Shown here in pieces: positions 17,081 through 27,167 of a stretch of DNA of 64,000 nucleotides. The stretch is from Salipaludibacillus aurantiacus (lineage in GTDB: Bacteria > Bacillota > Bacilli > Bacillales > Salisediminibacteriaceae), in contig NZ_FOGT01000006.1 in NCBI RefSeq assembly GCF_900111295.1, positions 62,001-126,000 of the forward strand, given 5' to 3'. Numbering within the stretch: the first letter of the stretch is position 1; every line of letters starts with the position of its first letter. The translations under genes were made by a program, and so were the position numbers. The notes under the pieces were generated by a model. That model was given only the letters and a program-made list of their open reading frames with translations, was not told where the DNA came from and made no database searches.

Positions 17081-18505
17081 TTATTTGCCCCCTAACACTT
17101 TATCGTAAGGATGATCTGTTTCCGGAAAAATTTCAGTCGGATACTGGCCTGTAAAACAGGCAAGGCACTGCCCGCAGTTTTCCATGACTGCCGGTCTTCC
17201 AATCCCGGTCATCAGACCGTCCACACTTAAATAAGACAGTGAGTCAGCTCCCATTTCATCGCATATCTCCTGCTCAGTCTTGGACGAAGCGATTAACTCG
17301 CCTTTAGTCGAAGTATCAATCCCGTAAAAACACGGATTGATAATCGGCGGTGAACTGATACGAACATGGACTTCTTTTGCCCCTGCTTCACGAAGCAGCT
17401 TGACGATCCGGCGGGCTGTCGTCCCGCGTACAATCGAATCGTCAATCATGACGACACGTTTACCTTCCACGACCCCTCTGACGGCAGACAGTTTCATTTT
17501 CACTCCCTGTTCACGGAGCGCCTGTGACGGCTGAATGAACGTCCTTCCGACATACCTGTTTTTTATGAGGCCAAGCTCATACGGAATCCCTGACTCTTCT
17601 GCAAAACCGATGGCGGCCGAAATACTCGAATCCGGCACTCCTGTCACCACGTCCGCCTCAACCGGCGACTCGATGGCCAGCTGTTTACCGAGATTTTTCC
17701 GGGCAGCATGAACGTTGATTTCTTCGATGTTGCTGTCAGGGCGGGCAAAGTAGACATACTCCATCGAGCAGATCGTCCGTTTCGTTGACGGGGAAAAGGC
17801 TTCGATATGGAGCCCCTCATCATCGATCGTAATCAGTTCGCCCGGCTGGACCTCTCTTACAAACTCAGCGCCGATGATATCAAACGCGCACGTTTCCGAA
17901 GACACCACATAAGCATCGCCCAGCTTTCCGATTGACAGTGGACGAAGCCCGTTCGGGTCAAGCGCCACCATCATAAAGTCTTCTACAAGAACAGCCAGAG
18001 CGTAAGCCCCTTTTACCATTGTCAGCGCATTTTTCACAGAATCTCTGATACTCGGATACCCGCTCCGCTTAATAAGGTGGGCAATGACCTCGGTATCTGA
18101 CGTCGTCTGAAAAATACTTCCCTGGTGCTCAAGCTGGCGTTTCAACGCCGTAGCATTAACCAGATTTCCATTATGCGCAAGAGCAAGGCTGCCGGTCTGC
18201 GAATTGAACTGGAGCGGCTGGCAGTTAATAAAGTCGCTTCCGCCTGCTGTCGTGTAACGGACGTGGCCAATCGCCCCCGTACCCGTCAGCCCGTCCAGAA
18301 TGTCCGGGTTAAACACCTCATTGACCAGGCCCATACCCTTATGGATTTTCAGTTTTTCACGGTCGGTAACGACAATTCCCGCACCTTCCTGTCCGCGATG
18401 CTGCAGACTGTGAAGGCCGTAATACGTAATATGAGAAGCCTCCTCATGGCCCCACACACCGAAAACTCCGCACTCCTCATTTAATCCTTTGATTTCAGGT
18501 AACAT
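17081..18505 (-). CDS. purF: Amidophosphoribosyltransferase PurF
   Basis: 474 residues, first committed step of purine synthesis. The start [16 protein letters not shown] shows an 11-residue propeptide before nucleophile Cys12, as in the iron-sulfur class of B. subtilis. PRPP motif [15 protein letters not shown] and the C-terminal [10 protein letters not shown] supply the other landmarks; the last two cysteines fit the 4Fe-4S cluster. The frame is open to 18523, but GAGAGGTG precedes the ATG at 18505. It overlaps the end of purL by 25 bases. Confidence 0.97.
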   Translation of the reverse strand: MLPEIKGLNEECGVFGVWGHEEASHITYYGLHSLQHRGQEGAGIVVTDREKLKIHKGMGLVNEVFNPDILDGLTGTGAIGHVRYTTAGGSDFINCQPLQFNSQTGSLALAHNGNLVNATALKRQLEHQGSIFQTTSDTEVIAHLIKRSGYPSIRDSVKNALTMVKGAYALAVLVEDFMMVALDPNGLRPLSIGKLGDAYVVSSETCAFDIIGAEFVREVQPGELITIDDEGLHIEAFSPSTKRTICSMEYVYFARPDSNIEEINVHAARKNLGKQLAIESPVEADVVTGVPDSSISAAIGFAEESGIPYELGLIKNRYVGRTFIQPSQALREQGVKMKLSAVRGVVEGKRVVMIDDSIVRGTTARRIVKLLREAGAKEVHVRISSPPIINPCFYGIDTSTKGELIASSKTEQEICDEMGADSLSYLSVDGLMTGIGRPAVMENCGQCLACFTGQYPTEIFPETDHPYDKVLGGK

Positions 18506-20712
18506 GAAATGGCACCTCTCCAAGCGTCCTCCAACGGCTGGACGCGTTCATTAATCAGGGCCGCACCCTGTTTATCTTTCACACGAATCTCAGCAGCATC
18601 TGTCACCGTACCAATCGCTTGCGCTTCAGGAATAAGCGCCTCAAACGCTGCCTTGTTCTCTTTTTTCACTGTTAAAATATAGCGTGACGGTGATTCACTG
18701 AAGAAAGCAGACAGCACATCGGCGTCCGGGAGTGTTACCTCAGCACCGAACGGCGTTCCAAACGCCTTTTCAGCCAGCGCAACAAGGAAGCCGCCTTCTG
18801 ACAAATCGTGGGCCGACTGTACGTTGCCGGACTGGATCGCTTTCAGTACGTCCTGCTGACGCTGTTTCTCCGTTTCAAGATCAATAACCGGAGACGGACC
18901 GAAAATCCTTCCTTCAGTCATTTTTTGAAGCTCACTTCCCGAAAACTCCGGCTTCGCTTCACCGAGCAGATAAATGATGTCCCCCGTCTGGCGGAACGAC
19001 TGTTTCGTAATATGGTCCAGCTCATGGATGAGACCGACCATACCGATAACAGGAGTCGGGTAAATCGCTCCTTTACCTGTTTCGTTATATAAGGATACAT
19101 TCCCTCCGATGACTGGTGTGGCAAGCGCTTCACACGCTTCACTGAGTCCGTCGGTTGATTTTTCAAGCTGCCAGAAGATTTCCGGTTTTTCAGGGCTTCC
19201 GTAATTAAGGCAGTCGGTAACGCCTAACGGTTCTGCACCTGAACAGACAAGGTTTCTCGCTGCTTCTGCCACAGCAAGTTTCCCGCCCTCATACGGGTCG
19301 AGGTAGATATAGCGGGAATTGCAGTCTGTCGTCATAGCCAGAGCTTTCTTCGTATCACGGATTCTGAGTACAGCCGCATCCGATCCAGGAGCAACGACCG
19401 TGTTCGTTCTCACCATATAATCGTATTGCTCATACACCCATTCTTTACTGGCAATCGTCGGCTGACGCAGAAGGTCTTTCAACGTGCCGGCATAGTCTGC
19501 TACTTCCGGGCGGTATCCCGCCTGGCTCTGGAATTCCTGGAAATAAGCCGGCTCTATTGACGGCTGATGATAAACCGGAGCTTCTTCCGCCAGTGCGTCA
19601 ACAGGGACATCCGCCACCGTTTCTCCTTGGTGGATCAGTTTTAGGCGGTGGTCATCCGTTACTTGTCCAACAACCTTTGCCATAAGACCCCACTTTTCAA
19701 ACAGGCTGATAAATTCCTGCTCGCTCCCTTTCTCAACTACAAGGAGCATTCGCTCCTGTGATTCAGAAAGCATCATTTCATAAGGCGTCATCGCTTTTTC
19801 ACGCTGGGGAACGGCATCAAGGTTCATTTCAATTCCCGAGCCTGCTTTACTGGCCATTTCTGCCGAAGAAGATGTCAGGCCGGCTGCTCCCATATCCTGA
19901 ATGCCTACAAGTTTCGGATGTTTCGTTGCTTCAAGACATGCTTCCACAAGAAGTTTTTCCATAAACGGGTCTCCGACCTGGACGGCCGGCCGTTTTGATT
20001 CGGACTCTTCGCTCAGTTCCTCGGATGCAAATGTGGCTCCGTGGATCCCGTCCCGGCCTGTACTTGCTCCTACGTATAAAACAGGGTTGCCGACGCCTTT
20101 CGCCTGGCCTTTCTGAATATCTTCATGGTCAATAAGCCCGACACACATTGCGTTCACGAGCGGGTTCCCTTCGTAGCAAGGATCAAACTGCACTTCGCCT
20201 CCGACAGTCGGAATACCGATACAGTTTCCGTAACCGGCAATACCTGAGACGACCCCTTCAAAAATATATTTCACGCGCGGATTTTTAAGTTCGCCAAAGC
20301 GGAGAGAATTAAGTAAAGCAACAGGCCTCGCGCCCATTGAGAAGACATCACGGATAATGCCGCCTACCCCGGTGGCCGCTCCTTCATAAGGTTCTATGGC
20401 TGACGGATGGTTATGGCTTTCAATTTTAAATACGACTGCCTGCTCATCGCCGATATCTATAATTCCGGCCCCTTCACCAGGCCCCTGCAGGACTTTCTCT
20501 CCAGTTACAGGGAACTTTTTTAGAAGCACTTTGGAATTCTTATAGCTGCAGTGTTCCGACCACATAACAGAGAACAGCCCCAGCTCGGTGTAGTTCGGCA
20601 GTCTGCCGAGAATGTCTTCTATCATTTGAAACTCTGTATCGCTGACACCCATCTCCTGGTATATTTTCTCATCTTTAATCATCTGGGGCGACGGTTCATG
20701 AAGTAATTGCAT
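18481..20712 (-). CDS. purL: FGAM synthase large subunit PurL
   Basis: 743 residues, the small-type PurL that works with PurQ and PurS. Landmarks: [56 protein letters not shown] and the second half [11 protein letters not shown]. The start at 20712 ([10 protein letters not shown]) has GGAGGG seven bases upstream, whereas the ATG at 20736 has none. The start lies within the 3' end of purQ (17-base overlap). Confidence 0.97.
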   Translation of the reverse strand: MQLLHEPSPQMIKDEKIYQEMGVSDTEFQMIEDILGRLPNYTELGLFSVMWSEHCSYKNSKVLLKKFPVTGEKVLQGPGEGAGIIDIGDEQAVVFKIESHNHPSAIEPYEGAATGVGGIIRDVFSMGARPVALLNSLRFGELKNPRVKYIFEGVVSGIAGYGNCIGIPTVGGEVQFDPCYEGNPLVNAMCVGLIDHEDIQKGQAKGVGNPVLYVGASTGRDGIHGATFASEELSEESESKRPAVQVGDPFMEKLLVEACLEATKHPKLVGIQDMGAAGLTSSSAEMASKAGSGIEMNLDAVPQREKAMTPYEMMLSESQERMLLVVEKGSEQEFISLFEKWGLMAKVVGQVTDDHRLKLIHQGETVADVPVDALAEEAPVYHQPSIEPAYFQEFQSQAGYRPEVADYAGTLKDLLRQPTIASKEWVYEQYDYMVRTNTVVAPGSDAAVLRIRDTKKALAMTTDCNSRYIYLDPYEGGKLAVAEAARNLVCSGAEPLGVTDCLNYGSPEKPEIFWQLEKSTDGLSEACEALATPVIGGNVSLYNETGKGAIYPTPVIGMVGLIHELDHITKQSFRQTGDIIYLLGEAKPEFSGSELQKMTEGRIFGPSPVIDLETEKQRQQDVLKAIQSGNVQSAHDLSEGGFLVALAEKAFGTPFGAEVTLPDADVLSAFFSESPSRYILTVKKENKAAFEALIPEAQAIGTVTDAAEIRVKDKQGAALINERVQPLEDAWRGAISCYLKSKD

Positions 20713-21379
20713 GCTGTTCCCTCCAATACTTAACAATCGATTGAAATAGTTTTAAGCCGTCTGCGGATCCGAGTAAATCATCCACCGCCCGCTCGGGATG
20801 CGGCATCATGCCCAGTACATTGCCGTTTTCATTCGTAATGCCGGCAATATTGGCGACTGACCCGTTTATATCATCTTTATAAGTAAACACAATCTGGTTG
20901 TTGTCCTTCAGCTTCTTAAGGGTGGTTTCATCACAGTAATAATTGCCATCCCCGTGCGCTACCGGAATAGTGATCGTTTCCTCATCTGCATAGCCTGTTG
21001 TAAACATCGTGGATTTATTTTTTATTTCCAGCTCCGTCTGTTTACAGATAAATGTCAGTTTAGCGTTCCGGCGCATTGCTCCCGGCAGGAGGCCTGCTTC
21101 AAGCAGCACCTGGAATCCGTTGCACACACCGAGAACCGGCTTTCCTTCCGCAGCCGCTTTTTCAACAGCTTTCATGATTGGGGAAAAACGGGCAATAGCT
21201 CCTGAACGGAGATAATCACCATAAGAGAACCCTCCAGGAAGCAGTACTGCGTCAAATCCTTCCAGACTCGTTTCGTCGTGCCAGACGTAGGCCGCTTCTT
21301 CACCGAGTTCATCTTTAACCGCATGGTACATATCTAAATCACAGTTGGAGCCCGGAAATACGATGACTGCAAACTTCAT
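20696..21379 (-). CDS. purQ: FGAM synthase glutaminase subunit PurQ
   Basis: 227 residues, class I glutamine amidotransferase supplying ammonia to PurL. Cys86 lies in [10 protein letters not shown] and the His/Glu pair in MMPHPERA. The start [15 protein letters not shown] is the family pattern. ATG overlaps the purS stop codon. Confidence 0.97.
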   Translation of the reverse strand: MKFAVIVFPGSNCDLDMYHAVKDELGEEAAYVWHDETSLEGFDAVLLPGGFSYGDYLRSGAIARFSPIMKAVEKAAAEGKPVLGVCNGFQVLLEAGLLPGAMRRNAKLTFICKQTELEIKNKSTMFTTGYADEETITIPVAHGDGNYYCDETTLKKLKDNNQIVFTYKDDINGSVANIAGITNENGNVLGMMPHPERAVDDLLGSADGLKLFQSIVKYWREQHAITS

Positions 21380-21633
21380 GAAGAGACAACCTCCTCTGTT
21401 TCATAGGTGTAATCTTCTATAACTGGATTAGCAAGAAGTTTATCGCACATCTCTTTGACCTGTGCATCGACCGTGTCTTTTTCAGCTTCAATTCGGAGAG
21501 TCATGACTTTCCCGATTCTGACCTCTTCCACCCCTTCATAGCCAAGGTGATGAAGTGAATTTTTTACAGCTGAACCTTGAGGATCCAGAACCCCTTCTTT
21601 TAACGTTACATAGACTTTAACTTCATACATCAT
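21376..21633 (-). CDS. purS: FGAM synthase subunit PurS
   Basis: 85 residues; bridges PurL and PurQ in the Gram-positive type complex. [20 protein letters not shown] and the later EEVRIGKVM are conserved. Two adjacent ATGs overlap the purC stop codon; the second (21630) matches the B. subtilis start. Confidence 0.95.
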   Translation of the reverse strand: MMYEVKVYVTLKEGVLDPQGSAVKNSLHHLGYEGVEEVRIGKVMTLRIEAEKDTVDAQVKEMCDKLLANPVIEDYTYETEEVVSS

Positions 21634-22346
21634 TGTGTGTGTCCCCCTAGTCTCGAAAAAATAGTTTCATAGCCTTCCTGCAAATTGCCCTGCTGGAAAC
21701 GGAATAAATCTTTATCAAATGATTCACCTGTTTTTTTGTCCCAAAGCCGGCACGTATCCGGAGAAATTTCGTCGGCCAGCAGCACATTGCCTGACGCATC
21801 TCGCCCGAATTCAAGTTTAAAGTCGATCAGCTGAACGTCGATGCTCTCAAAAATATCAATCAGCTGTTCATTGACAGCCAATGCTTTCTCTTTCATCGAC
21901 TGCACTTCGTCTTCTGAGGCGAGCTTTAACGCCTGAATGTGTTCCTCATTCATAAGAGGGTCGCCCAGCTCATCGTCTTTGTAGTAAAACTCCACAATCG
22001 GCTTGTCAAAAGCCTGCCCTCTCTGGAATCCGAGACGCTTGACAAGACTGCCCGCAGCAACATTTCTGACGACTACTTCTACAGGAATGATCGTCACTTT
22101 GCGGATCAGCTGTTCAGTCTCAGAGAGGCGCTCGATAAAATGGCTTTTGATTCCTTTTTTAGCCAGCGAAGAAAAAATCAGAGAACTGATCTCGTTGTTC
22201 AGGCGTCCTTTTCCTTTTAAGACATCTTTCTTTTCTCCGTTAAATGCTGTGGCATCATCTTTGTACGCCACCCAAAGCACGCCGGGTTTGTCTGTTTCAT
22301 AAATGCGTTTCGCTTTTCCTTCATATAAACATGCTTTCTTTTCCAC
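21630..22346 (-). CDS. purC: SAICAR synthetase PurC
   Basis: 238 residues. KKACLYEGKAKRIYETD at the start, EVVVRNVAAGSLVKR and LLADEISPDTCRLWD are the substrate and ATP-site motifs. GTG start at 22346 with AGGAGG nine bases upstream; an upstream ATG at 22445 would add 33 residues unlike PurC and has no ribosome site. It is separated from purB by 109 bases with small hairpins, the only long gap in the operon. Confidence 0.97.
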   Translation of the reverse strand: MEKKACLYEGKAKRIYETDKPGVLWVAYKDDATAFNGEKKDVLKGKGRLNNEISSLIFSSLAKKGIKSHFIERLSETEQLIRKVTIIPVEVVVRNVAAGSLVKRLGFQRGQAFDKPIVEFYYKDDELGDPLMNEEHIQALKLASEDEVQSMKEKALAVNEQLIDIFESIDVQLIDFKLEFGRDASGNVLLADEISPDTCRLWDKKTGESFDKDLFRFQQGNLQEGYETIFSRLGGHTQ

Positions 22347-22455
22347 GGTGAAACGCCTCCTGTGTATTTGAAAATTGGCAATTTTCTTTGTTCTGAAGGT
22401 GCAGTTGGCACCATTTTTCAGCAGCACCTGCCGGATGGCAGGCACCGCTGTTTAT
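22347..22455 (-). repeat. Hairpin-rich spacer between purB and purC
   Basis: On the minus strand three stems follow each other: CCTGCC-atcc-GGCAGG, GGTGC-caact-GCACC and AAAATTG-c-CAATTTT. No T-run follows any of them. All other junctions in this operon overlap or are under 20 bases, so the spacer stands out. Confidence 0.7.
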
Positions 22456-23751
22456 TTAATTTAACCCTAACCGTTCGAAAATTGTATCGACATGTTTTAA
22501 ATGGTGCTGATAATCAAAGCAGTCGTCCAATTCTTCAGATGACAAATGCGCCGTAATACGCTCGTCTTCTTCAACAAGGCTTCTGAATTGAACCGCTCTT
22601 TCCCAGGCTTCCATTGCTTTCGGCTGGACAAGATCGTATGCTTCTTCACGGGCCATGCCTTTGTCAATCAATGACAATAACACCCGCTGGGAATAAATAA
22701 GTCCGTAAGTCCTGGACATGTTGCGTTTCATATTATCAGGGAACACCGTTAAATTTTTCACGATATTGCCGAATCTGTTCAGCATATAATTCAGGGCAAT
22801 CGTCGCATCAGGAAGAATAATTCGTTCAGCTGATGAATGGGAGATATCCCGTTCATGCCAGAGAGCCACATTCTCATAAGCTGTCATGACGTGGCCGCGA
22901 AGTACTCTGGCAAGCCCTGTCATATTCTCCGACCCGATCGGATTTCGTTTATGAGGCATCGCTGATGACCCTTTCTGTCCCTTCGCAAAAAATTCTTCCA
23001 CTTCGCGTGTCTCGCTCTTTTGGAGGCCGCGGATTTCAACAGCCATTTTCTCAATGGAAGAGGCGATTAACGACAGCGTCGCAACATAATGAGCGTGCCG
23101 GTCGCGTTGAAGGGTCTGGGTGGAAATCGGTGACGCTTCAAGGCCAAGCCCTTCACACACATGCTTTTCAACTGATGGATCAATATTCGCATACGTACCC
23201 ACGGCACCCGAAAGCTTTCCTACCCGGACTGTTTCAGCAGCCTGGCGGAAACGCTCCAGATTCCGGTTCATTTCTTCGTACCAGAGGGCCAGCTTTAACC
23301 CGAAGGTGGTCGGTTCAGCGTGCACGCCGTGTGTCCGCCCCATCATGACAGTCGATTTATGTTCAACCGCTTTGTCTTTTAAAATGTCGATAAAGTTAAG
23401 AATGTCTTTTTCCAGAATCTCATTCGCCTGCTTTAATAAGTAAGAGAGCGCGGTATCCACGACGTCTGTGGACGTTAGCCCGTAATGCACCCATTTCCGC
23501 TCTTCCCCGAGCGACTCGGATACAGCCCGTGTAAATGCTACGACATCGTGCCGGGTCTCAGCTTCAATTTCATGTATTCTCTCCACATCGAATGCTGCAT
23601 TTTCGCGGATTTTCTCCACGTCCGCTTTAGGGATGTCCCCCAGTTCCGCCCATGCTTCACAGGCGAGAATTTCCACTTCAAGCCACGCTTGGAAGCGGTT
23701 CTTTTCAGTCCAGATAGCCCCCATTTCAGGGCGCGTATAACGTTCAATCAT
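22456..23751 (-). CDS. purB: Adenylosuccinate lyase PurB
   Basis: 431 residues; acts twice, on SAICAR and on adenylosuccinate. The fumarase-superfamily signature [16 protein letters not shown] holds the catalytic serine; [11 protein letters not shown] and [14 protein letters not shown] are the other two conserved regions. ATG at 23751 with AGGAGG upstream, 18 bases after purK. Confidence 0.97.
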   Translation of the reverse strand: MIERYTRPEMGAIWTEKNRFQAWLEVEILACEAWAELGDIPKADVEKIRENAAFDVERIHEIEAETRHDVVAFTRAVSESLGEERKWVHYGLTSTDVVDTALSYLLKQANEILEKDILNFIDILKDKAVEHKSTVMMGRTHGVHAEPTTFGLKLALWYEEMNRNLERFRQAAETVRVGKLSGAVGTYANIDPSVEKHVCEGLGLEASPISTQTLQRDRHAHYVATLSLIASSIEKMAVEIRGLQKSETREVEEFFAKGQKGSSAMPHKRNPIGSENMTGLARVLRGHVMTAYENVALWHERDISHSSAERIILPDATIALNYMLNRFGNIVKNLTVFPDNMKRNMSRTYGLIYSQRVLLSLIDKGMAREEAYDLVQPKAMEAWERAVQFRSLVEEDERITAHLSSEELDDCFDYQHHLKHVDTIFERLGLN

Positions 23752-23769
23752 CCAAATGCCTCCTAAGTA

Positions 23770-24903
23770 TTAATCCTTTTTCCAGATGTGTGACTGGTCG
23801 ATCTTTTCAAGTGTTTCTTCAAGATTATTTGTTAAAAAGTTAAGGTGGCCCATTTTACGGCCGGTACGTGCTTCTTTTTTTCCGTAAAGATGCAGGTGCC
23901 CGTCCGGAAGACCAGTCAGACCGTTCACAACATCCGGGACGTGTTCCCCTAATATATTAACCATGATGACCGGTTTCAGTAAATCAGTTTTTCCAAGCGG
24001 CCAGCCGCAGACAGCACGGATATGCTGCTGAAACTGGGATGTTTCACACGCGTTAATCGTATAGTGGCCCGAGTTATGTGGCCTTGGCGCCAGTTCATTG
24101 ACATAAATTTTCCCATTTTCAGCGACAAACATTTCAACCGCCAAAGTGCCGATGAGATTAAACGATTCAGCCAGGCGTGTAGCGATTTGCGTCGCTTCTT
24201 CCTCCACTTCAGCAGGAATCCGGGCTGGCACAATGGACTGGTGAAGAATGTTATTGACATGAATGTTTTCTGCGACTGGAAATGTCGTCATCTCTCCTTT
24301 AGTGCTGCGGGTTACGATGACAGAAATTTCTTTTTCGAACGGAATCCACGCTTCCAGTACAAACGGTCCTTTGCCTTCAAGCTCGTCCCACGCCTCAGAC
24401 AAACCCTCTTCCGTACGGATGACTTTCTGGCCTTTTCCATCGTAACCGCCTCGCGTCGTCTTCAAAACGGCAGGAAAACCTAATGAATCAGCTGCTTCTT
24501 TTAATTCACTGGCTGTTTCAACTTCCCTGTAAGGGACCACCGGCACATTAAAGGAACGAATTGCCTTTTTCTCATGGCACCGGTCCTGGGTAATGGCGAG
24601 AAGGTCGCTCCCCTGCGGCAAATACATTTGCTGTTCCAGCCATGTGGCTGTTTCAGAATCAATATTTTCAAATTCATAAGTAAGCACGTCACAAATCTGT
24701 GCCAGTTTTTCAGCGCCTTTTAAGTCATCATAGGCTGCTTCAACCTGTTCGTCAGCAACCTGTCCACATGGCGAATCAGGCGCCGGATCAAGGACAGCAA
24801 TACGGTAGCCCATCTCTCTGGCGGACAGGGCCATCATCCGGCCAAGCTGGCCGCCGCCGAGAATTCCGATCGTTTTTCCCGGTTCAATCCAGTCGCTTCT
24901 CAT
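23770..24903 (-). CDS. purK: N5-carboxyaminoimidazole ribonucleotide synthase PurK
   Basis: 377 residues, ATP-grasp. [20 protein letters not shown] at the start, [11 protein letters not shown] as ATP loop and [14 protein letters not shown] near the end. With PurE it forms the ATP-dependent carboxylation route. Start overlaps the purE stop codon (ATGA). Confidence 0.97.
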   Translation of the reverse strand: MRSDWIEPGKTIGILGGGQLGRMMALSAREMGYRIAVLDPAPDSPCGQVADEQVEAAYDDLKGAEKLAQICDVLTYEFENIDSETATWLEQQMYLPQGSDLLAITQDRCHEKKAIRSFNVPVVPYREVETASELKEAADSLGFPAVLKTTRGGYDGKGQKVIRTEEGLSEAWDELEGKGPFVLEAWIPFEKEISVIVTRSTKGEMTTFPVAENIHVNNILHQSIVPARIPAEVEEEATQIATRLAESFNLIGTLAVEMFVAENGKIYVNELAPRPHNSGHYTINACETSQFQQHIRAVCGWPLGKTDLLKPVIMVNILGEHVPDVVNGLTGLPDGHLHLYGKKEARTGRKMGHLNFLTNNLEETLEKIDQSHIWKKD

Positions 24904-25385
24904 ATTAACTCTCCTTGCTGGGTGACTTCATGGCGCTTTTTTTCCCGCCTTAATTCAAGGTTCTCCTGCAGTTTCGCGTCATGAACGGCCAACTGTTGGG
25001 CAGCGAGAAGAGCCGCATTAATCGCGCCTGCTTTCCCTATAGCTACAGTGGCCACCGGAACGCCGGCCGGCATCTGGACAATCGACAGAAGGGAATCCAT
25101 TCCTGAGAGGGCTTTAGACTGAACCGGCACCCCGATCACAGGAAGTGTTGTTTTTGCTGCTACCATTCCCGGCAGGTGAGCTGCCCCGCCCGCTCCTGCG
25201 ATGATGACTTCAAGTCCCCGCTCTCTCGCTGTTTCCGCGTACTCAAACATAAGATCAGGCGTCCGGTGGGCCGAAACTACTTTGGTCTCCAGCGGTACAC
25301 CAAGCTCCTTTAACGTTTCTACCGTATGTTTCATTGTCTCCCAATCAGATGTGGATCCCATGATAACGCCTACTTTTACAGTCAT
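24900..25385 (-). CDS. purE: N5-CAIR mutase PurE
   Basis: 161 residues, class I Pur[26 protein letters not shown] and [15 protein letters not shown]. The frame is open to 25499, but that extension lies in the riboswitch leader; GGAGG seven bases before the ATG at 25385 fixes the start. First gene of the operon, behind the PurR boxes, promoter, guanine riboswitch and terminator. Confidence 0.97.
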   Translation of the reverse strand: MTVKVGVIMGSTSDWETMKHTVETLKELGVPLETKVVSAHRTPDLMFEYAETARERGLEVIIAGAGGAAHLPGMVAAKTTLPVIGVPVQSKALSGMDSLLSIVQMPAGVPVATVAIGKAGAINAALLAAQQLAVHDAKLQENLELRREKKRHEVTQQGELI

Positions 25386-25412
25386 ATAAGTACCTCCGAA
25401 TCTATTTGTATA

Positions 25413-25462
25413 TAAAAAAACGCATCTTATTGTCCATTCATGAGAGTGAGGGACAATAAGAC
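25413..25462 (-). terminator. Riboswitch-controlled terminator before purE
   Basis: TCTTATTGTCC and GGACAATAAGA arms followed by T7 on the minus strand, 28 bases before purE. It ends about 140 bases after the aptamer; the sequence between must contain the competing antiterminator. Confidence 0.9.
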
Positions 25463-25597
25463 ACGTCTGGGATGATTGTACAATGTCAGATGACCGCACA
25501 ATAAAAAGTGCGCATCACAGCAGGAGTCCAGTGCCGGCCAGTTCATTTGCATTATGCGGGCATCTGTCCTCTTATCACGTACATTTGTGTCCATCTC

Positions 25598-25667
25598 CCT
25601 CATAGTCCGCCGATTTACGGTCAGCAGGTAGAAACTTTCAGGCCGTATCCCTGATATTATATGAGGC
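25598..25667 (-). promoter_or_regulatory. Purine riboswitch, guanine type, of the pur operon
   Basis: Minus strand: CCTCATATAAT, GGATACGGCC, AGTTTCTACC, CCGTAAAT and GGACTATGAGG, closing P1 with the first block. The specifier in GACTATG is C, which in this class selects guanine or hypoxanthine over adenine. It is followed by a terminator before purE. Confidence 0.96.
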
Positions 25668-25690
25668 AATGTCATTTTGTTGGTGGTTTA

Positions 25691-25719
25691 ATCATACCAA
25701 CAGCCGGCTAGTGAGTCAA
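25691..25719 (-). promoter_or_regulatory. Promoter of the pur operon
   Basis: TTGACT (-35, 25714-25719), 17 bases, TATGAT (-10, 25691-25696) preceded by TGG, an extended -10. Transcription would start near 25684, about 17 bases before the aptamer. Confidence 0.88.
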
Positions 25720-25722
25720 CCT

Positions 25723-25766
25723 AATTTCGAACAATTACTATTTTTAACTGATGATCGTTCGGGATT
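25723..25766. promoter_or_regulatory. PurR operator (pair of PurBoxes)
   Basis: AATTTCGAACAAT on the plus strand (25723-25735) and AATCCCGAACGAT on the minus strand (25754-25766), facing each other 18 bases apart just upstream of the -35 box. Each matches the known Bacillus PurBox AWWWCCGAACWWT with one or two differences. PurR would repress the operon, relieved by PRPP. Confidence 0.85.
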
Positions 25767-25860
25767 TGGGGCAGATATGTGTTTTTTGAAGAGGGACATT
25801 CCTCATTTGAAGGAAGGAATGGAGTGGTTCGCCGGTTGGGAGCGGGGGAGAAGGGGGGAA

Positions 25861-25983
25861 TCGCTGATTGATGTGCTGGTTTCGCCGATAGATTCTGTTT
25901 TTCGCTGATTGATCCAGTTTTTCGCCGATTGAATTAAATTTTCGCTGATTGAACCCAGTTTTCCGCTGATAGGGCCCAACTAT
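25861..25983 (+). repeat. Array 2 of 20-nt repeats (core TCGCYGATWG)
   Basis: Units at 25861, 25882, 25902, 25922, 25942 and 25963; spacing 21, 20, 20, 20, 21. Same core and T-tract as array 1. It lies between the PurR operator and the yebG terminators, about 95 bases upstream of the PurBoxes. Confidence 0.93.
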
Positions 25984-25994
25984 TCCCCCTCATT

Positions 25995-26028
25995 TAATAA
26001 AACCCCGCGCCTCCATGGCCGGGGTTTC
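25995..26028 (-). terminator. Second terminator-like hairpin downstream of yebG
   Basis: AACCCCG and CGGGGTT with a loop of about 12 bases; on the minus strand followed by TTTTATT. It could insulate array 2 and the pur promoter from yebG read-through. Confidence 0.6.
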
Positions 26029-26081
26029 CCATCAACACTATCATAAGACCTAATTCCACATATTAATAAGGAGATTTCCCT

Positions 26082-26112
26082 GAAAAAAAGACCGCATCAG
26101 CTCCCTGATGCT
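26082..26112 (-). terminator. Terminator of yebE-yebG
   Basis: GCATCAG-ctcc-CTGATGC, followed on the minus strand by GGTC and T7, a few bases after the yebG stop codon. Confidence 0.85.
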
Positions 26113-26122
26113 CTGCTTTCCC

Positions 26123-26326
26123 CTATTCCACCGGTTTTCCTTCAAAGACGATGCGCTGGCGGGCGACTTCCACGTCCATTTTTCCATTGCGCTTTACTTC
26201 CTTTAATACCGGTTCTTCCATCCGTCGAACCGGCATGTAGCCTTCTTTTGCCATTCGCGCGAGGCAGTCATCAATTGTTTCATTTTCTTCTACATAAAAG
26301 CGTTGTTTCTTCTTTTTTGCTGCCAT
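26123..26326 (-). CDS. yebG: NETI-motif protein YebG
   Basis: 67 residues: lysine-rich start, then FYVEENETIDDCLARMAKEGYMPVRRMEEPVL. The NETI motif (residues about 15-18) names this small family. In B. subtilis yebG sits between yebE and purE as here. Function unknown. It begins four bases after the yebE stop codon. Confidence 0.92.
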   Translation of the reverse strand: MAAKKKKQRFYVEENETIDDCLARMAKEGYMPVRRMEEPVLKEVKRNGKMDVEVARQRIVFEGKPVE

Positions 26327-26330
26327 AAAA

Positions 26331-26870
26331 CTAACGTTTCACTCCTTTTAGCCAGAAGCCTCCAAAAAATGCTTTCGTATCATGGGAGATAATAAAAGCG
26401 TTCGGATCGAGTGCCTTTACCATTTGATAAAGCTTCCCTTCCGAACGGCGGGATGTCAGTATTTCCATCATCAGCCGTTCGCCTTCCCGTCCGTAGGCGA
26501 CCCAGTTAGTGACGCCATATCCTTCGTCACGCAGCCGGTTCGGAATATCTGGTTCATATTCTTTCGTTATCACATTAACTGTAATATACCCTAATGCCAG
26601 TTTTTCTTCAATCTTCATACCTACCAGTACTCCTATGGCGTAACCGACAGCGTATGCAATAATATTTTCCACCCTGTCAAGATTGTCCAGGACGATGCCA
26701 AGGCCGATGATGTAAATGATTATTTCAACGATGCTCGTCAGGGCTGCCGCATACCGCTGGCCTTTCAGTGTCAAAATCATTCTTACGGTAAAAAGTGTGA
26801 CATAAACAATATTGATAACAAGAATAATACCAATCATTCCAAGGACCTGATTTAAGATCGTCTGAAGCAT
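26331..26870 (-). CDS. yebE: DUF2179/UPF0316 membrane protein YebE
   Basis: 179 residues: three membrane segments within the first about 90, then a cytoplasmic DUF2179 domain containing [20 protein letters not shown] and [20 protein letters not shown]. The open frame extends to 26966, but GGAGG eight bases before the ATG at 26870 sets the start ([12 protein letters not shown]). Function unknown; DUF2179 domains occur in membrane proteins proposed to bind nucleotides. Operon with yebG. Confidence 0.9.
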   Translation of the reverse strand: MLQTILNQVLGMIGIILVINIVYVTLFTVRMILTLKGQRYAAALTSIVEIIIYIIGLGIVLDNLDRVENIIAYAVGYAIGVLVGMKIEEKLALGYITVNVITKEYEPDIPNRLRDEGYGVTNWVAYGREGERLMMEILTSRRSEGKLYQMVKALDPNAFIISHDTKAFFGGFWLKGVKR

Positions 26871-27099
26871 CCGCCCATCCTCCTGAAAAAAAGCATTATA
26901 AGGCATAAAAAGCTGTATAACACCTTTTAATAAGTTTATATATAATAAACAGATCGTTATCTTCATTTAACGTCCGTTTCCTGCTATTTTAATTTCTTTT
27001 TGTAAAAATAGATATCAATTCTTTTCCAAAAATAATGCTAAAAAATGACAAATCCAGACTCTCAGTTAATTGCCTGATCATGCTGCAGCCAGTGATGAG

Positions 27100-27148
27100 A
27101 AAAAGAAAAAAGCCCCCATAAGGCTTAGTAGTGAGCCTTATGAGGGTC
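27100..27148 (-). terminator. Terminator of clpE
   Basis: CATAAGGCT and AGCCTTATG arms extended by CCC/GGG, then T6-C-T5 on the minus strand. Confidence 0.88.
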
Positions 27149-27167
27149 CTGAAATGTCTTTTCCTAT

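Noticed and set aside
25669-25908. 79-residue plus-strand ORF
   Set aside because: Runs through the pur promoter, the PurBoxes and array 2.
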